The notes: a model not told the origin generated them from the sequence alone. DNA of 64,000 nt from Argyresthia goedartella (GCA_949825045.1 OX463814.1:31018383-31082382); one strand, 5' to 3'; shown: positions 42,551 to 54,263, counted from the stretch's first letter. Translations and numbers: made by a program.

Positions 42551-44643
42551 TCAGATATTTTCTTTTAGAATCTTATTATCATCACTCTTATCATCATCAC
42601 TCTTATTAACATCACTTTCATCATCATCACTTTCATCATGATCAGCATCAGTATCACTATTATTTAACTCTAAAGCAGCCACATGAACCCATGGTAACAT
42701 TCTTTTAGCAGCTACGGTAGTCTTACGTTTGTTTTTAGTACTACTCAACCCTGGAACCGCGGCAAGTACATATCGATCGTTTCCAAGCACGGAAACGACT
42801 CGATAAGGACCCGTGTAAGCGGGAAGAAGTTTTTTGCTTCTGCCGTCATTGGCGAATGCAGTTTTGGTGATTTTCACCAATTCCCCTTCGGAGTATATTC
42901 GGGCAAGTTTCCTATTCTTATCATAATGCTGTTTTTGTTTAACCTGCTCTTCACTTATTCTATCTTTCACCTGCTCACGGATAGTTATCAGGTCAGTATT
43001 ATCTCTTGTTGTTTGCCTTATTTCATTTAAACGCGGGTCTACCTCACTATTCATGCTAAGCCCAAACATAATTTCTGATGGCGTCCTACCCGTGGTTTTT
43101 TGTATGGTGTTATTAAGCCCCCACTGTACCTTCCCAATTTTAGTGTCACAGACCTTCTCATCATCCTTAAGATTCTGTGCAGTTAGAGAGGCCAAAATGG
43201 TACGGTTGTACCGTTCGACCTGTCCATTTGATTGCGGACTCGCAACTGCATTTAAGATGTGTCGAATGCCCCTCTCTGCACAGAATCTTTTGAACGCATG
43301 AGAGGTAAACGATGTTCCTCGATCGCTAACCAGACGATCAGGAGTCCTAAACGTGTCAAATATTGCTTCTAGCACTGAAATGGTTGTAATTGTCTTCTTA
43401 TTTCTCACGGGTTTCATAAGTACGAATTTGGTAAAGGCATCCACCATCACCAATAAATATGAGTTACCTCTTTTTGACCTCACAAATGGACCAAGATGGT
43501 CCACATGGAGAGTGTGAAAGGGCACCTCAATCTTTGGTATGGGATGCAATAAACCCTCTGAATGCTTCGTCCCCTTTTTGGAATAAGCACACTCAATACA
43601 CGCACCGACATACTTTTTGATAAACCTTGCCATTCCCCGAAACCAATATGTCTTCTTGATTCGCTCCATCGTCTTTTACATTCCCAGATGGCCTATCTCA
43701 TCGTGGTTAAGACGACAGAGCTGCCACCTAGCTCCTTTTGGGACCACCCAACGAATATCAGTGTCGCTACCCTCAATACGCCTGTACAGCCCGTTATCTT
43801 TTAGGACGTAATTTTCCTTGATGTATTTCAAGCCTTTAGGGTCTAGCTTCGTACTCAGAATGTCTCGAACCCTATTCAGTTCTGAATCGCCTAGTTGGAG
43901 TGTTAATAGCCAGTCATCGTCTGTAATCGTCATCACCATAGGGTATTGGTCAACCTCCTTAATTCCACTCTCCGTGATAGGGTTTCTGGACAACGCGTCG
44001 ACGTGGGACATTTTGGCACCTAGGCGATATTCTATCGTGCAATCAAATTCCTGCATCATCAACCACCACCTGGCGATGCGAGGAAGTAAGTCACGCTTGG
44101 AGAAAGTAGTTCGCAGCGCTCCGCAGTCCGACACTACTTTGAATCTCTGCTCCAAGAGATAGACCCTGAACTTTTTAAAGAGCATATGACCGCTAGAGTT
44201 TCTAACTCATATGAGTTGAAGCTTTTCTCCTCTGGAGATGTCTGACGGCTATAAAACGCTACTGGACGGAACGAGGCTGAGCCTGAGGGACGTTGCATAA
44301 GGATGCCACCAATACCTATTTTACTGGCATCCGTATGCAACTCCGTCTCGGCGGTTGGGTCGTAAATTGCCAGCACTGGCCTCATGACAAGTTTTTCTTT
44401 CAGGGTCAAAAAAGCATTTTCTTGCTCGCTGTTCCATTCCCAAGCAACATCCTTTTTTAACAATTTGGTTAGGGAATGTGCCAGCTGCGCAAACCCTCGT
44501 ATAAACTTGCGAAAATAACTTGATAACCCCAAGAACTGGCGAACCGTATGTTGGTTTGTTGGACGGGGAAAGTCTACAACAGACTGTATCTTTTTGTTTC
44601 CTGGCCTGACTCCAGCAGAACTAATCTCATAGCCCAGGTAATT
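42551..44643 (-). pseudogene. Gypsy pol, RNase H and integrase
   Basis: RNase H: LAIYDPTAETELHTDASKIG and SFNSYELETLAVICSLK, then a one-base loss in an A run near 44178, continuing VVSDCGALRTTFSKRDLLPR and MSHVDALSRNP. Integrase: zinc domain LNHDEIGHLG... with CIECAYSKK, interrupted by one TAA at 43675. Core: HVDHLGPFVRSKRGNSYLL (first Asp), RLVSDRGTSFTSHAF (second Asp), GQVERYNRTILASL (Glu). The C-terminal domain has LLPAYTGPYRVVSVLGNDRY and an acidic Asp/Ser-rich end with repeated DDE/SD words. Catalytic residues are all present; the shift and the stop break expression. Confidence 0.9.
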
Positions 44644-47377
44644 TTATTTATCTTTGAGAAATTCGCACTTGCTTAGATTGAGCGTCAAATTGGCTCCTTC
44701 CAGCAACTGCAGTACGTGTTCCAACTTGGTCAAGCAATCATCGATATTACGTCCGTAGATGAGCAGATCATCTATGTAAGCGGTAGCTTCCGTGTACCGG
44801 GCAGATCCCAAAACCCTATTCATCATACGTTGAAACACCGCTGGCGCATTTGCCAAGCCGAACGGCATACGATTAAACTCATATTGACCGTCCGGCGTAA
44901 CAAATGAGGTCAGCGGCTTAGAGTTCTCCGAGATCGGGACCTGGTAATACCCGGAAGCCAAATCCAGGGAAAAAAAACAGGCCTGTCCAGACAATCTGGC
45001 CAGCTCATCTTCTATTATAGGCATTGGGTATCGCTCCTTCACTGTTATTGAATTGAGCATTCTAAAGTCGATGCAGAGCCTGAGGTTGCCATCTTTTTTC
45101 CGAACCAGTATTATGGGACTCGCATATTCAGACACTGAATCTCTTATAATCCCGGCATCTAATAACTCATCGACCATTTCCCTCACCTTTTGTCGCTCAA
45201 CATGAGAAAGTCGATAAGGGCGGTAGACAACCGGGGCCTTACTATTAACCTCGATGCTCATCTCGATTTTATCTGTACAGCCTAGGTCTTTGAAAGAAGA
45301 AGCAAAACAATGTCTATACTTTTGCAGCAGATCGATCAACCTATTTTTGTCCACTTCGTTTACACCATCCCCAACACGAACTTGGCTCATGTCGAGATCC
45401 TTGACGCTCACATTTGAAGGAGCTTTGAATGTCTCTGCTGGTACAAGTATCCTATTTACCACATTAACAATCGACGCTCGACCCAAAGTCATTCTTTTCG
45501 AGAGCGAACAGTTTGTTGTGACTGGTGTCACGCGAACGTATATATTGCCGTTTTTGATGGTGTATAAACCCCCAGTCACCGCAAACTGTCGCAAGGGCTT
45601 GCCGATTAGTTTGCTATCTAGTAAAACGAATCCGTCACATTGTAGCTCAATTGAAGCTCTGACGCAAGCTTCCCCTCTCAACCTCACGTCACTGCACAGC
45701 ACAACTTTTACCACATTGTTATCGTTCACAGGCGTTTGTGGGAACGGCAGCTCACTGTTAATGCTTGTAAATTGCAACTCACTAGCGGTCTTGCGCACAA
45801 TGATGTGTGGTTGTTCCGTGTACGACTGGCCAATTAATACGGGAACGTCCAAGTATTTATCATCCACCACACGACAGATAACTTGTGCTATCACCCCGTC
45901 GACTACCAATTCAACATTTACCTGCCCCACAGATTGCACCAATTCATTTCCAAAACCCTTGAGTACGGTCACTACATCGTTTTGTTGTAGATCCATCTGA
46001 CTACACAGCGACCTTCTAAGCAACGAGACTTCACTACCAAAGTCCACAAACCCTTTTACGATTTTACCATTAACTTGCACCTCTTTCGTGAATTTTGCAT
46101 TGGGCTCCCTACTAGAAATACACATAGTTTTGTTCACCTCATTCACCTTGTTCTTATCGGGTTCGAACCGACAAGTATCAGACTCATGGCCAACCCTCTT
46201 ACACCTTGCGCAAGTTTTGAGGGGTTGTGGACACCTGTCGAAACCATGCCCTTTCTGTTTACAGTTATAGCAATGAAAACCAACAGTGGAATTCATTCGA
46301 GTTGTCGTTTTAACGTTTGAGGAGTTTGTGTTGGATTCATTCTGCGATTTAAACCGAGAATTGCTGGATCTTTCCGGCCAAACTGTATTATCTTTGTTAC
46401 TCATCAGAAATTTCAGTAAATTATCTGGATGTGTACACCGTAGTGCAAGCGCGCTTGATTTTACTGTCTTGTCACTTATGCCGTGTATAATACAATCAAC
46501 TGCGCGCTTGTCAACGATATCGCACTGATTGAGCAAAGCCAACTTCTCATAAAAGTAGTTTTCGATGGGTTCATTGTACCTGCTTTTCCGCCTCAGCATC
46601 TCCTCCAAGGATTGGCCATAATTTTGTTCATACGGAAATACACTCTTTACCTTTTCTTGCCACTCGGGCCAGGTGAACAAAATTGAACTGAGGCTTTCAT
46701 ACCAAGTTTTGGCCAACCCCTGAAGTTTTTGCATCGCACAATGAATTGTTGTCTTTTCGTCCCATCCATACACAGAAGCGCATTCATTCACCTTTTTCAA
46801 CCATATATCTATGCGTTGAATCCGCGATGATGGATTGAAATCCGGTAAAATATTCTTAGGATTTCTGTTTGATAAGGTGGCCGCCGTATCCGGATGAGAC
46901 GTCAAGTTCCTTAAAGCGCCTAATAAATTTACCACATCTTTAGAGGAAAATTGAACGCTACAGGAGCGTTTTGTATGACCGGGCCCATCATCGTGGCTGC
47001 GACTCCTCTTACGACGCCGGCTCGACGTGGTAGACGTCTCTCGTTGCAGCGACGGTGGCCGAGCACGTGATTCACACCGCCGCCGCCGCCGCTCCGATGA
47101 GAGACGTGCTCTGCGTACCTCATCTTCCATGATTTGGAGTCACTCCCTTTCCCGTTGTAGCTCTCGCTCACGTAGACTTAGGGAGCTGCGTGCGCGAGAC
47201 CCGTCGCGGCCGCGACGACTGCGACTGCGGCTGCGATAACGGCTCCGACCGGCTCTGCCTCGTGTCGCTGCAACTTGTCGCTGCCGGCGGCGTACCGACC
47301 CGCGCCTCGGCGCGGCGCGATGGACTGCACTCAGGTGTCTTTAGCCGCCGCGGGCCATAGTCTTCATCACGTGGCAT
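44644..47377 (-). pseudogene. Gypsy gag, protease and reverse transcriptase
   Basis: A first frame opens at ATG 47377 (MPRDEDYGPRRLKTPE) and must shift into the next, where an Arg/Ser-rich region (SRYRSRSRSRRGRDGSRARS) runs to a TGA near 47142 and on into the long 828-codon frame from 47130. Gag core: IQRIDIWLKKVNECASVYGW and ALLNQCDIVDKRAV. Two CCHC knuckles, CYNCKQKGHGFDRC (residues 287-300) and CARCKRVGHESDTC (307-320). The protease motif reads FVDFGSEVS (Asp 363) instead of D(S/T)G. RT: PPYRLSH-like entry, CIDFRMLNSITVKERYPMP, YIDDLLIYG (785-788). The frame ends in a TAA at 44646 and continues unchanged into RNase H. Confidence 0.9.
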
Positions 47378-47659
47378 GCTCTAAGAGTCTCTAGGACTCA
47401 CACTCAAAACTAGATCATTAGTGTGGATTCATAGGAAAACGTTTATAATTTTCTAACCTAAATATGCAAATATCTCGAAAACAGTACGTCGTAGGTCAAA
47501 AATGATGAAAATTTTGACCCCTTTAGGAAACCCCAACGTAAGGTCTACTATTTCAATATTTGATAGAAATGACTTCATAGGTCAGACACCATGAAATGTC
47601 ATGACATTTTATGTCTTATCTTAATAAGTTTTGAGCAATCATTTATGCGTAATGAAAAA

Positions 47660-47683
47660 GGCGTGCACTTACCACTTCTGAAG
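47660..47683 (-). other. Probable primer-binding site
   Basis: After the LTR end TTACA the minus strand reads CTTCAGAAGTGGTAAG. TCAGAAGTGG equals the body of the site used by elements primed by tRNA-Leu (TGTCAGAAGTGGG type). The first two bases differ, so the assignment is tentative. Confidence 0.45.
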
Positions 47684-48059
47684 TGTAATAAAACTCTGCA
47701 TTCACCGTGGAACTATTCACTTTTATTCCTTTTCCAAAATGGCGACACAATATTTCACAGAACAATCAACTCCACACTTAGTTTCGGTATGCGACCAACC
47801 TCGAACACGCTCCAAGAGCCAATGCCCCCAAAAACCCCATCGCCTCTTTCCTTTCCCGCCTGACCGATATAAAAGACACTCAATTGATACTTCCGTCAGT
47901 CCGTCAGTGGCGCCAACATACCAAAACTAAATTAAAAAACAAATACTCTTTACATCAATATAAGTCTATGAACTAAGAAATAGTTATACTAAAGTTCAAA
48001 TATACCATTTAAAACATTACAAATTATACAAATCGACAAAATATAATCAAAACCTAACA
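47684..48059 (-). repeat. 5' LTR (376 bp)
   Basis: Identical to 41271-41646 except CATCAATATAAG versus CATCACTATAAG. Followed by ATTG, the target duplication. Confidence 0.95.
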
Positions 48060-48305
48060 ATTGAAATCGATGATACTGAATACGAAACTAAAATGTTTAT
48101 TTGCGTTTAATGCATTATATTATCTAGGCAGGAACGGGAAACAAAACTGCGCAATCATAATACTAATAAATCTATGTCGCAAGACTCACGAATAGTTAAG
48201 TATGTGTGATGTACGATTTAATTAGATCGGAGATTTTATATGCATTTCGATTATGAATTCCTGGTAGTAAAAATAATTACTACTTGTATTTATTTTATAC
48301 ACATT

Positions 48306-48490
48306 ATGACTGAATGAATCTAAATGACAAGCATTTGAGCATATGAGGCAGTGAAAATATTTTTCGAATCACCGTCTTTCGCAACTACATCATTCGAGTC
48401 CATACGCTTTCGAACCAATGAGGCAGTGGAAAATAAATTCGCAACAACGTTTGTCGTAACAACGGCTATCGAATCTACGTACCGGACTCC
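48306..48490 (-). repeat. MULE terminal inverted repeat, right
   Basis: Ends ...TACCGGACTCC at 48490 and is followed by TACCAAAG. Pairs with 39089-39236. Bases 48064-48305 are the right interior of the MULE and show no gene. Confidence 0.8.
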
Positions 48491-48498
48491 TACCAAAG

Positions 48499-50729
48499 AC
48501 AGGGGACCAATCAATAGAGGCTGCTTATGCTTTTAAAGGGAGTTAAGTTGTCTAGTTAGTTAAGGAATTCAGCTGCACGCTTGGGAAGCCTTAATCTAAA
48601 CTAGAGGTAAATTAAGTTGTGATAGAAAAGGAGGCGTTAAGTTGACCATGCACAGCAACCTTGGACATGTCAAGAGACATGTGACTTGTGACTTGACTGT
48701 GACTTGGACATCTCAGTACATGAAATTCTCACGAGGACTGTATTTCCAAATAGAATTATCCGTTGATGTGTTTAATTTTAAGACGTAAATATACCTTGGC
48801 CCGAAGTGCTTGAAATTAAATGACAGCAACATCTGTAGATGTCATCTAATCTGCGTGTTTTTTAAAATCAAATATTCAGTTTGACTATTAGAATATGCAG
48901 ATAGCGCTTGTGTGAAGATTTCCTGCAGATATGCTCTTATTTTATTTCTAGATCAAATGTTGGCCTTATTCTGTTTCTGATACTGTATCTATGAAATTAA
49001 TCCCGTTGTAATTTAAATTTGATATGCATCGAGATATTTCATGAGATATTGAATAAAACTACTGATATAACCTAAAACACTCACCCAAAAAACTGTATAA
49101 CAAACTCGGCTACACAGGAGTCGTCGTAAATTGTGGACAGGTGCGGCATGGCATCCCTCATGAATATATGGAATAGCAGTTACCTTTGTTCACACCAATG
49201 ACTGGGTATGTACAGTCGGCGATGCGTCAATTGAGGCATATTTAATGAAGTATATACACATAAACAGTAACGCCTGCCATTTGGATAAAAAAGACATTTA
49301 GTCAAAACCCTGGGCCGTTTACTAATGGCCGCCATTCAATAAAATGGCTATACGTCCACCACAAATAACTAACGGAAACGTTGAACGAGATTCATAAAGT
49401 TGCTTATGCAAATGATTTACACAAGTAGGAATGACCTTTCAGCTTGGGATCGCCTCGCTCCACTCGCCTTCGTTCGGCTACAGGTTGAACATAGAGTAGT
49501 GAGCTAATAACACAACCTTACTTTAGTATTTTTTCAGAAAGTGACCAATATCAATCTGTTCGTATTTCGCCTATGTTGACTCTGAAATAATTCAGCTGTT
49601 GCGTTGACGCTATCTTGCAAAAAGGAATTGGGCCGGTTCTCTATTCCTCATAATCAAAAGGCTGTCTTTCGGTAATGCTGATTGTTATTCTATTCCGACC
49701 ATACTTTATTTTTATCAAAAGGCTAGTAGCCATTTGCCTAAACGACGGTCCTCAATGAACGGCCCGGGCTAACAGGTAATGCTAGAAAATAAATGATTTT
49801 AATGAAATACTTAATTTGTCTATCTATTAGTAGAAGAACACGCAGTAGTCCGGTAATATGACAATGTCACTTAGGTTGTCGACCCATACCCCGTTCACAG
49901 TTATTTTACCTGCTTGTGTCAAAGAAATGGGACTCAGTCTGCTTTTCCTTTTCTAAGCGAAAGAAAGAGGAGGAGATTGAGGCACAGCTCTGTCCCTTAG
50001 TTCCTGTCTGTTGATTACACCTGTCAGAGACAAGATACTTGTGAACGGTCTGTATGCGCAATAACTACATATCAACTTTTTGCACCCCGTATCCATAATA
50101 ATCTAAACAGAGCTCCGTCATTTTGGTTCAAGTTGTATAAAAATACACAAACTTATTTTTTAGTAGTCTGCATTGACTCGCTTCCTTACCAGTTGCCAAC
50201 CGGTTTCCTGTAGCTTCAAGTGGAGATTGTAGCTGAAACTGAAATACTTACTATTTTGGTGAGAGAGGTAAATTATTATACGGAAGGGTATTTCTCCGTC
50301 TCCGTGATCGTTAATTAGCGGTGTTTCAAGGAATCTTCTACGACATGATTGTGTCAACCCTGGCTGCAGATTTAAGCCCAAATGTGTTTTCTAGAAAACG
50401 TTTCACTGATGGCTTGAGTCTCAACTAAAAGTATAAACTAGAAGATGCAGCTTATTGTACCATTGGAATTCGGTAGCCAAGAAAAATGGAAGTTGAACAT
50501 TCTGGGGAGAAATGGCGGCCAATACATATATAGGTAGATAGAACCAGCAGCTGTTATCGAGAAAAAGGCGAGGTAAAAGGGTAAAAGTATTATAGAAAAT
50601 GTGACCTTTATTACAAGGGTATGAAGTAAGGACGAGATTAATGGACATTTACAGTCAGTACTTTCTACCATTCCCAGTTTTGTGGGGTTATGTTGTTGGT
50701 ACTATTTGTGGAATTTAAAAAATGTCGGG
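48499..50729. other. No recognisable gene
   Basis: Unassigned AT-rich DNA. Contains CGCCTCGCTCCACTCGCCTT at 49450, another GCGAAGCG-type motif in reverse, and a local GTGACTTG repeat near 48680-48710. Confidence 0.45.
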
Positions 50730-50774
50730 GAAATTTGAAATAGTTTATGGTTCCCATAAACTATTTCAAATTTC
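50730..50774 (+). other. Perfect 21-bp hairpin with 3-base loop
   Basis: GAAATTTGAAATAGTTTATG (start of left arm 50730-50750), loop TTC, right arm 50754-50774. No mismatch. Context is non-coding. Confidence 0.85.
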
Positions 50775-51127
50775 GCAAATGTATATTTCTGTAAGTGGCT
50801 GCCTGTGAATATGTATCGCATACAAAACATAAATGTAAAATTCGGGAGATGAATTCGCTGTCAAAAGATTTGAGATCTAAATAGGTGCCAAGTTCTATAG
50901 ATAATTCTGGACTCTACAATCCCTATATCTTGGCCAAAAAATATACCTGGACCGTTTTATTTTTAAATGTGCAACGCCGCAGCCTTATCTTATCTCAGAC
51001 CTTCTTCTGTCAATAATTTTCCATGTTGTGTTGTTGTCTTGGTTTTCTTTTATATATATATATTTATTATAAGCCGGAAAAAACCCAGTCCCGGTGCGAA
51101 AGTTTTGTTTGTCATATTTTAGAATAC

Positions 51128-51334
51128 AATAGTTATAATTATTATCAGTTTTTTAATTTATAAATTCAGTGTCTAACATGGTTTTTTTTCAGAATTTTAG
51201 TTTCTTATGAATTTGTTCGACATTGCGTCTTTGACGCTATATCTTTTCAATTGTCAAGTCAATCATTGTCATGAAACACACCCATACCAACTCCTAGTAC
51301 TAGTAGAGTACCTACCCTTTTTTGGGAAAAAAAA
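51128..51334 (+). repeat. Outer inverted repeat, left arm
   Basis: Shares AATAGTTATAAT, TTATAAATTCAGTG, TTTCTTATGAATTTGTTCGA, CATTGCGTCTTTGACGCT, CCAACTCC, TAGTAGAGTA and CCTTTTTTGGGAAAA with the reverse complement of 54042-54263. The arms lie outside the mariner-like element and are about 75-85 percent alike with indels. Probably a foldback/MITE into which the transposon inserted. Confidence 0.75.
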
Positions 51335-51428
51335 TGTTTTCGAACATATTTTGTTGGAAACGATAAATATGCATAGCACCAATCATATACTCATATCGTG
51401 TTTATTTATAATTTTTTGACACCGCATA

Positions 51429-53675
51429 CAGATGTAGTGAATAATCCATTCCTTTCGTATTTTCTCGGAAATGTTCGTTTTTGTCTTACTACTTCACCGC
51501 ACTCAGTACTCATCGAGACAACGTAGGGAACGGTCGCATTGCAAGAGGAAGTATCTATATAGAGTAGTTAATACCACAGAAATATTTTGTTGATATTAAT
51601 GTTAGATTTTGTGATAAACTTCATGGACTCGTGTATTAATGCAGGCCACCTATATTTTTTTTTTGACTTTACATTTCACTCTTGTCTGTCATTTTTGTAA
51701 TGAATAAACATTGATTTTATTCGATCTACATTAACAATTTATAACAGACATGCCGAAAGCACTAAGAAAAGGGAAACGTTTAGATCGGCAAGCCTGTGAA
51801 GTTATTTTCAATATTTATTTATATTTCTTAACTGAAAATGATAAATTCAAGCATACCAACTATAGCTTACTTTTGTAAAGTCCAAAAACGAGTTTCGGAG
51901 GCCAGTGGAATTTCTCAACGAACAGTAAATAAAAAATTGCAAAAAGAATACATAAATCAATCCACCTCCAATAGTCCGAAGTCGGCAAAGTTGGGTAGAC
52001 CAAATAAATTATTTTGTCTAGGTCTTGACGATTTTGACTACAACGTTATACGCCGATTAGTGTATAATTTCCATTTGATACACAAACAAGTACCTACAAT
52101 TAAAGCCCTGAAGTCCAAGTTATCCGAAGCCATAAATTTTATGGGATGTGACTTTACGCTAAGAAAAATTCTTAGAAAAATGGGATTTCGGTATAAAAAA
52201 GTTGAAAACAACAGAGAATTACTTATCGAGAAAGATGATGTTCGTTTAAAAAGAGTAAAGTTTTTAGCCGCGATAAAAAAGTACAGATTGCAAGGGAGAG
52301 AGATTGTTTATATGGATGAAACACACATCCATACCTCACATTTGGCAGGTAAAAGCTGGGTTGACTCGTCAGAAAACGGAGTGAAACAGTTAATTTCTAA
52401 AGGACAACGTCTTATAATAGTGCACGCTGGTAGTAGAAAGGGGTTTATACCTGGGGCATTGTTAATGTATCAGTCTACTGATAAAACAGGTGACTATCAC
52501 AACGCGATGAACAATGAAAACTATGAAAAATGGCTTCGTAATCAACTCATTCCAAACTTAGCTCCACATTCGGTATTAGTAGTAGATAATGCTGCATATC
52601 ACAATAAGTACGTAGAAAAACCTCCTAATTCAAATACCAGGAAGCAAGACATGATTGATTGGCTATCCAAACATAACGTTCCAACAAAACTTGAAATATA
52701 TGAAATTATTTGCAAGTAAAAACAAGACTTTGTAAAATACTCTATAGATAAACTTATGAACGAATATGGACACAGCGTACTAAGATTGCCACCATATCAT
52801 CCTGATTTCAATCCGCTTGAAAGCATATGGTTTCAAATAAAGGGATACGTATCCAAAAGAAACATCAGTATGAATATGACTACTGTGAAACAATTGGTAC
52901 AGGAAAAGGTTAATATGATTGGTTCCGATGTTTGGGCCAAAGTATGTGACCACGCCATCAAATGTGAAAACGAGTACTGAAAACACGAACCTGAGTTGGA
53001 AAATTATATGGCTAGTTTTGAAATCACCGTTCATGAAAACTCTGACGATGATACACCAGAAAAAAGTTCTGATTCTGACTGTGATATGGAAGTTGGAAGT
53101 ATTGTTTCGCATCACACTGTCCACCCCGCTCCTCCTCCTCTTATCCCGCTGTCATAATCGAAGTCGTTCATCCAATCAGAAAATCATATTTATTTATATT
53201 AATTTCTCTGCTGGTTTGTTTTGTTTTATGTTGAGGTGTCTTTTTTGTTATGTCATAGTATTTTTAATTAATTACAAAAATTTATTGTTATAAAAAAGTT
53301 CTGCAAAATCCTACTGTAGTTTTGACTTATAGTTAGACTTATGGGGTTCCAATCCTTATAGAATCATTAGATCATCCCAACCGGAATTTGGTTTTTATCA
53401 GTGCGTTTTATGGAAATAAACGTCCTCAGTAACTAGTTATATTTTTGTTTACCTAACGAATTCTTTATATGATAGAATCGTGGTGGTTTTAACATCTCAG
53501 TGTAATATACGTCAAACGGGCAATTTGACATTTGACGTTGATAAATAAAGTATGCGATTTATTTGATACCTACACGTAATTTGATAATACAGTAATTCAT
53601 AGACACATCGGCACCATTCGGATGTTATCGTTGTTCCGAGTTTTGCCGATAGGAAAGGATTATTCACTACATCTG
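51429..53675 (+). mobile_element. IS630/Tc1/mariner-like DNA transposon
   Basis: Ends are inverted CAGATGTAGTGAATAATCC with TTCCT one base further, flanked on both sides by TA (51427-51428 and 53676-53677), the target of this superfamily. Length 2247 bases with one transposase gene. Confidence 0.85.
51750..53156 (+). pseudogene. DDE transposase of the mariner-like element, long D-E spacing
   Basis: The probable start is ATG 51750 (MPKALRKGKRLDRQACEVIF); a shift before about 51880 leads to the frame used from 51838. Then a helix-turn-helix region (RVSEASGISQRTVNKKLQKE), a GRPNK hook, a second DNA-binding part (TLRKILRKMGFRYKKVENNR), and the DDE core: REIVYMDETHIH, HSVLVVDNAAYHNK and LPPYHPDFNPLESIW. 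A TAA at 52717 and a TGA at 52978 interrupt the frame without shifting it. The last part is acidic and ends HPAPPPLIPLS at 53156. Counting the stop as one residue, about 77 residues lie between the second Asp and the Glu, far above the 34 of Tc1. It cuts and pastes the element at TA; this copy is inactive. Confidence 0.85.
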
Positions 53676-53677
53676 TA

Positions 53678-54041
53678 CCTAGTTAGGTGCATGTTAACCA
53701 AATAGGTAGACATTTAAACGTTTGCTCATACCATAGTATAAATAAGAAATAGTCAGTTCACAAAGCAAGTTTATGCATTTAGAAATTATTTTAGTAGATT
53801 TGGAAAACCATTAAACAACAATTACAAAGTACGGTTATGATCCATATGTCCGGGTGCAGAATTATTATCATTATATTATCTTGTTAGATAATAAATAGGT
53901 ATGTTCTGCTTAAAGGGCTATATTATCGCACTTTACTCGTATGGACATATTGTTTGTGTATAAATAATTGTTAAAACCATAGGTAAGCATATTATGTAAC
54001 TACATAATAATCGTTTCTAATAAAAAATATTTAAGAATCTG
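53678..54041. other. Inner part of the outer inverted-repeat element
   Basis: Non-coding, lies between the mariner-like element and the right outer arm. No gene. Confidence 0.4.
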
Positions 54042-54263
54042 TTTTTTCCCAAAAAAAGGGTAGATACTCTACTAGAGGGAGTTGGTTTGATTGCTTGCAA
54101 TTATCATCACATGATAATTGCAAGCAATCTTACATTCTCTAAAGCCATCACTTTAGCGTCAAAGACGCAATGTCGAACAAATTCATAAGAAACTGCCATA
54201 CTCAAAAAATATGTTAGCCACTGAATTTATAAATAATAAAAACGAATAATTATTATAACTATT
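54042..54263 (-). repeat. Outer inverted repeat, right arm
   Basis: Counterpart of 51128-51334. Carries an extra perfect hairpin at 54089-54129 not present on the left. Confidence 0.75.
54089..54129 (+). other. Perfect 18-bp hairpin with 5-base loop
   Basis: GATTGCTTGCAATTATCA (54089-54106), loop TCACA, TGATAATTGCAAGCAATC (54112-54129). Confidence 0.85.

Larger units (their letters stand above)
41271..48059 (-). mobile_element. Ty3/Gypsy LTR retrotransposon, nearly complete, nested in the MULE
   Basis: 376-bp LTRs at both ends, TG...CA (TGTTAGG to TTACA on the minus strand), differing at one base that I could see. Perfect 4-bp duplication ATTG at 41267-41270 and 48060-48063. Order on the minus strand: LTR, primer site, gag, protease, RT, RNase H, integrase, a 50-bp repeat array, LTR. 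Few lesions (two frameshifts and three in-frame stops over about 4.8 kb), so a fairly recent insertion. Confidence 0.95.
39089..48490 (-). mobile_element. MULE (Mutator-like) DNA transposon with nested Gypsy element
   Basis: Terminal inverted repeats begin GGGTCCGGTACGTAGATTCG (39089) and, on the other strand, GGAGTCCGGTACGTAGATTC (48490). They are flanked by a perfect 8-bp direct repeat TACCAAAG (39081-39088 and 48491-48498), the size expected for MULEs. Inside is a decayed FLYWCH/MULE transposase. The Gypsy element at 41271-48059 was inserted later and splits it; without it the MULE is about 2.6 kb. Confidence 0.85.

Noticed and set aside
45254..46000. 248-codon plus-strand ORF
   Set aside because: Lies antisense to the Gypsy gag-pol frame, low-complexity Ser/Thr/Leu, no motif; a shadow of the coding strand.
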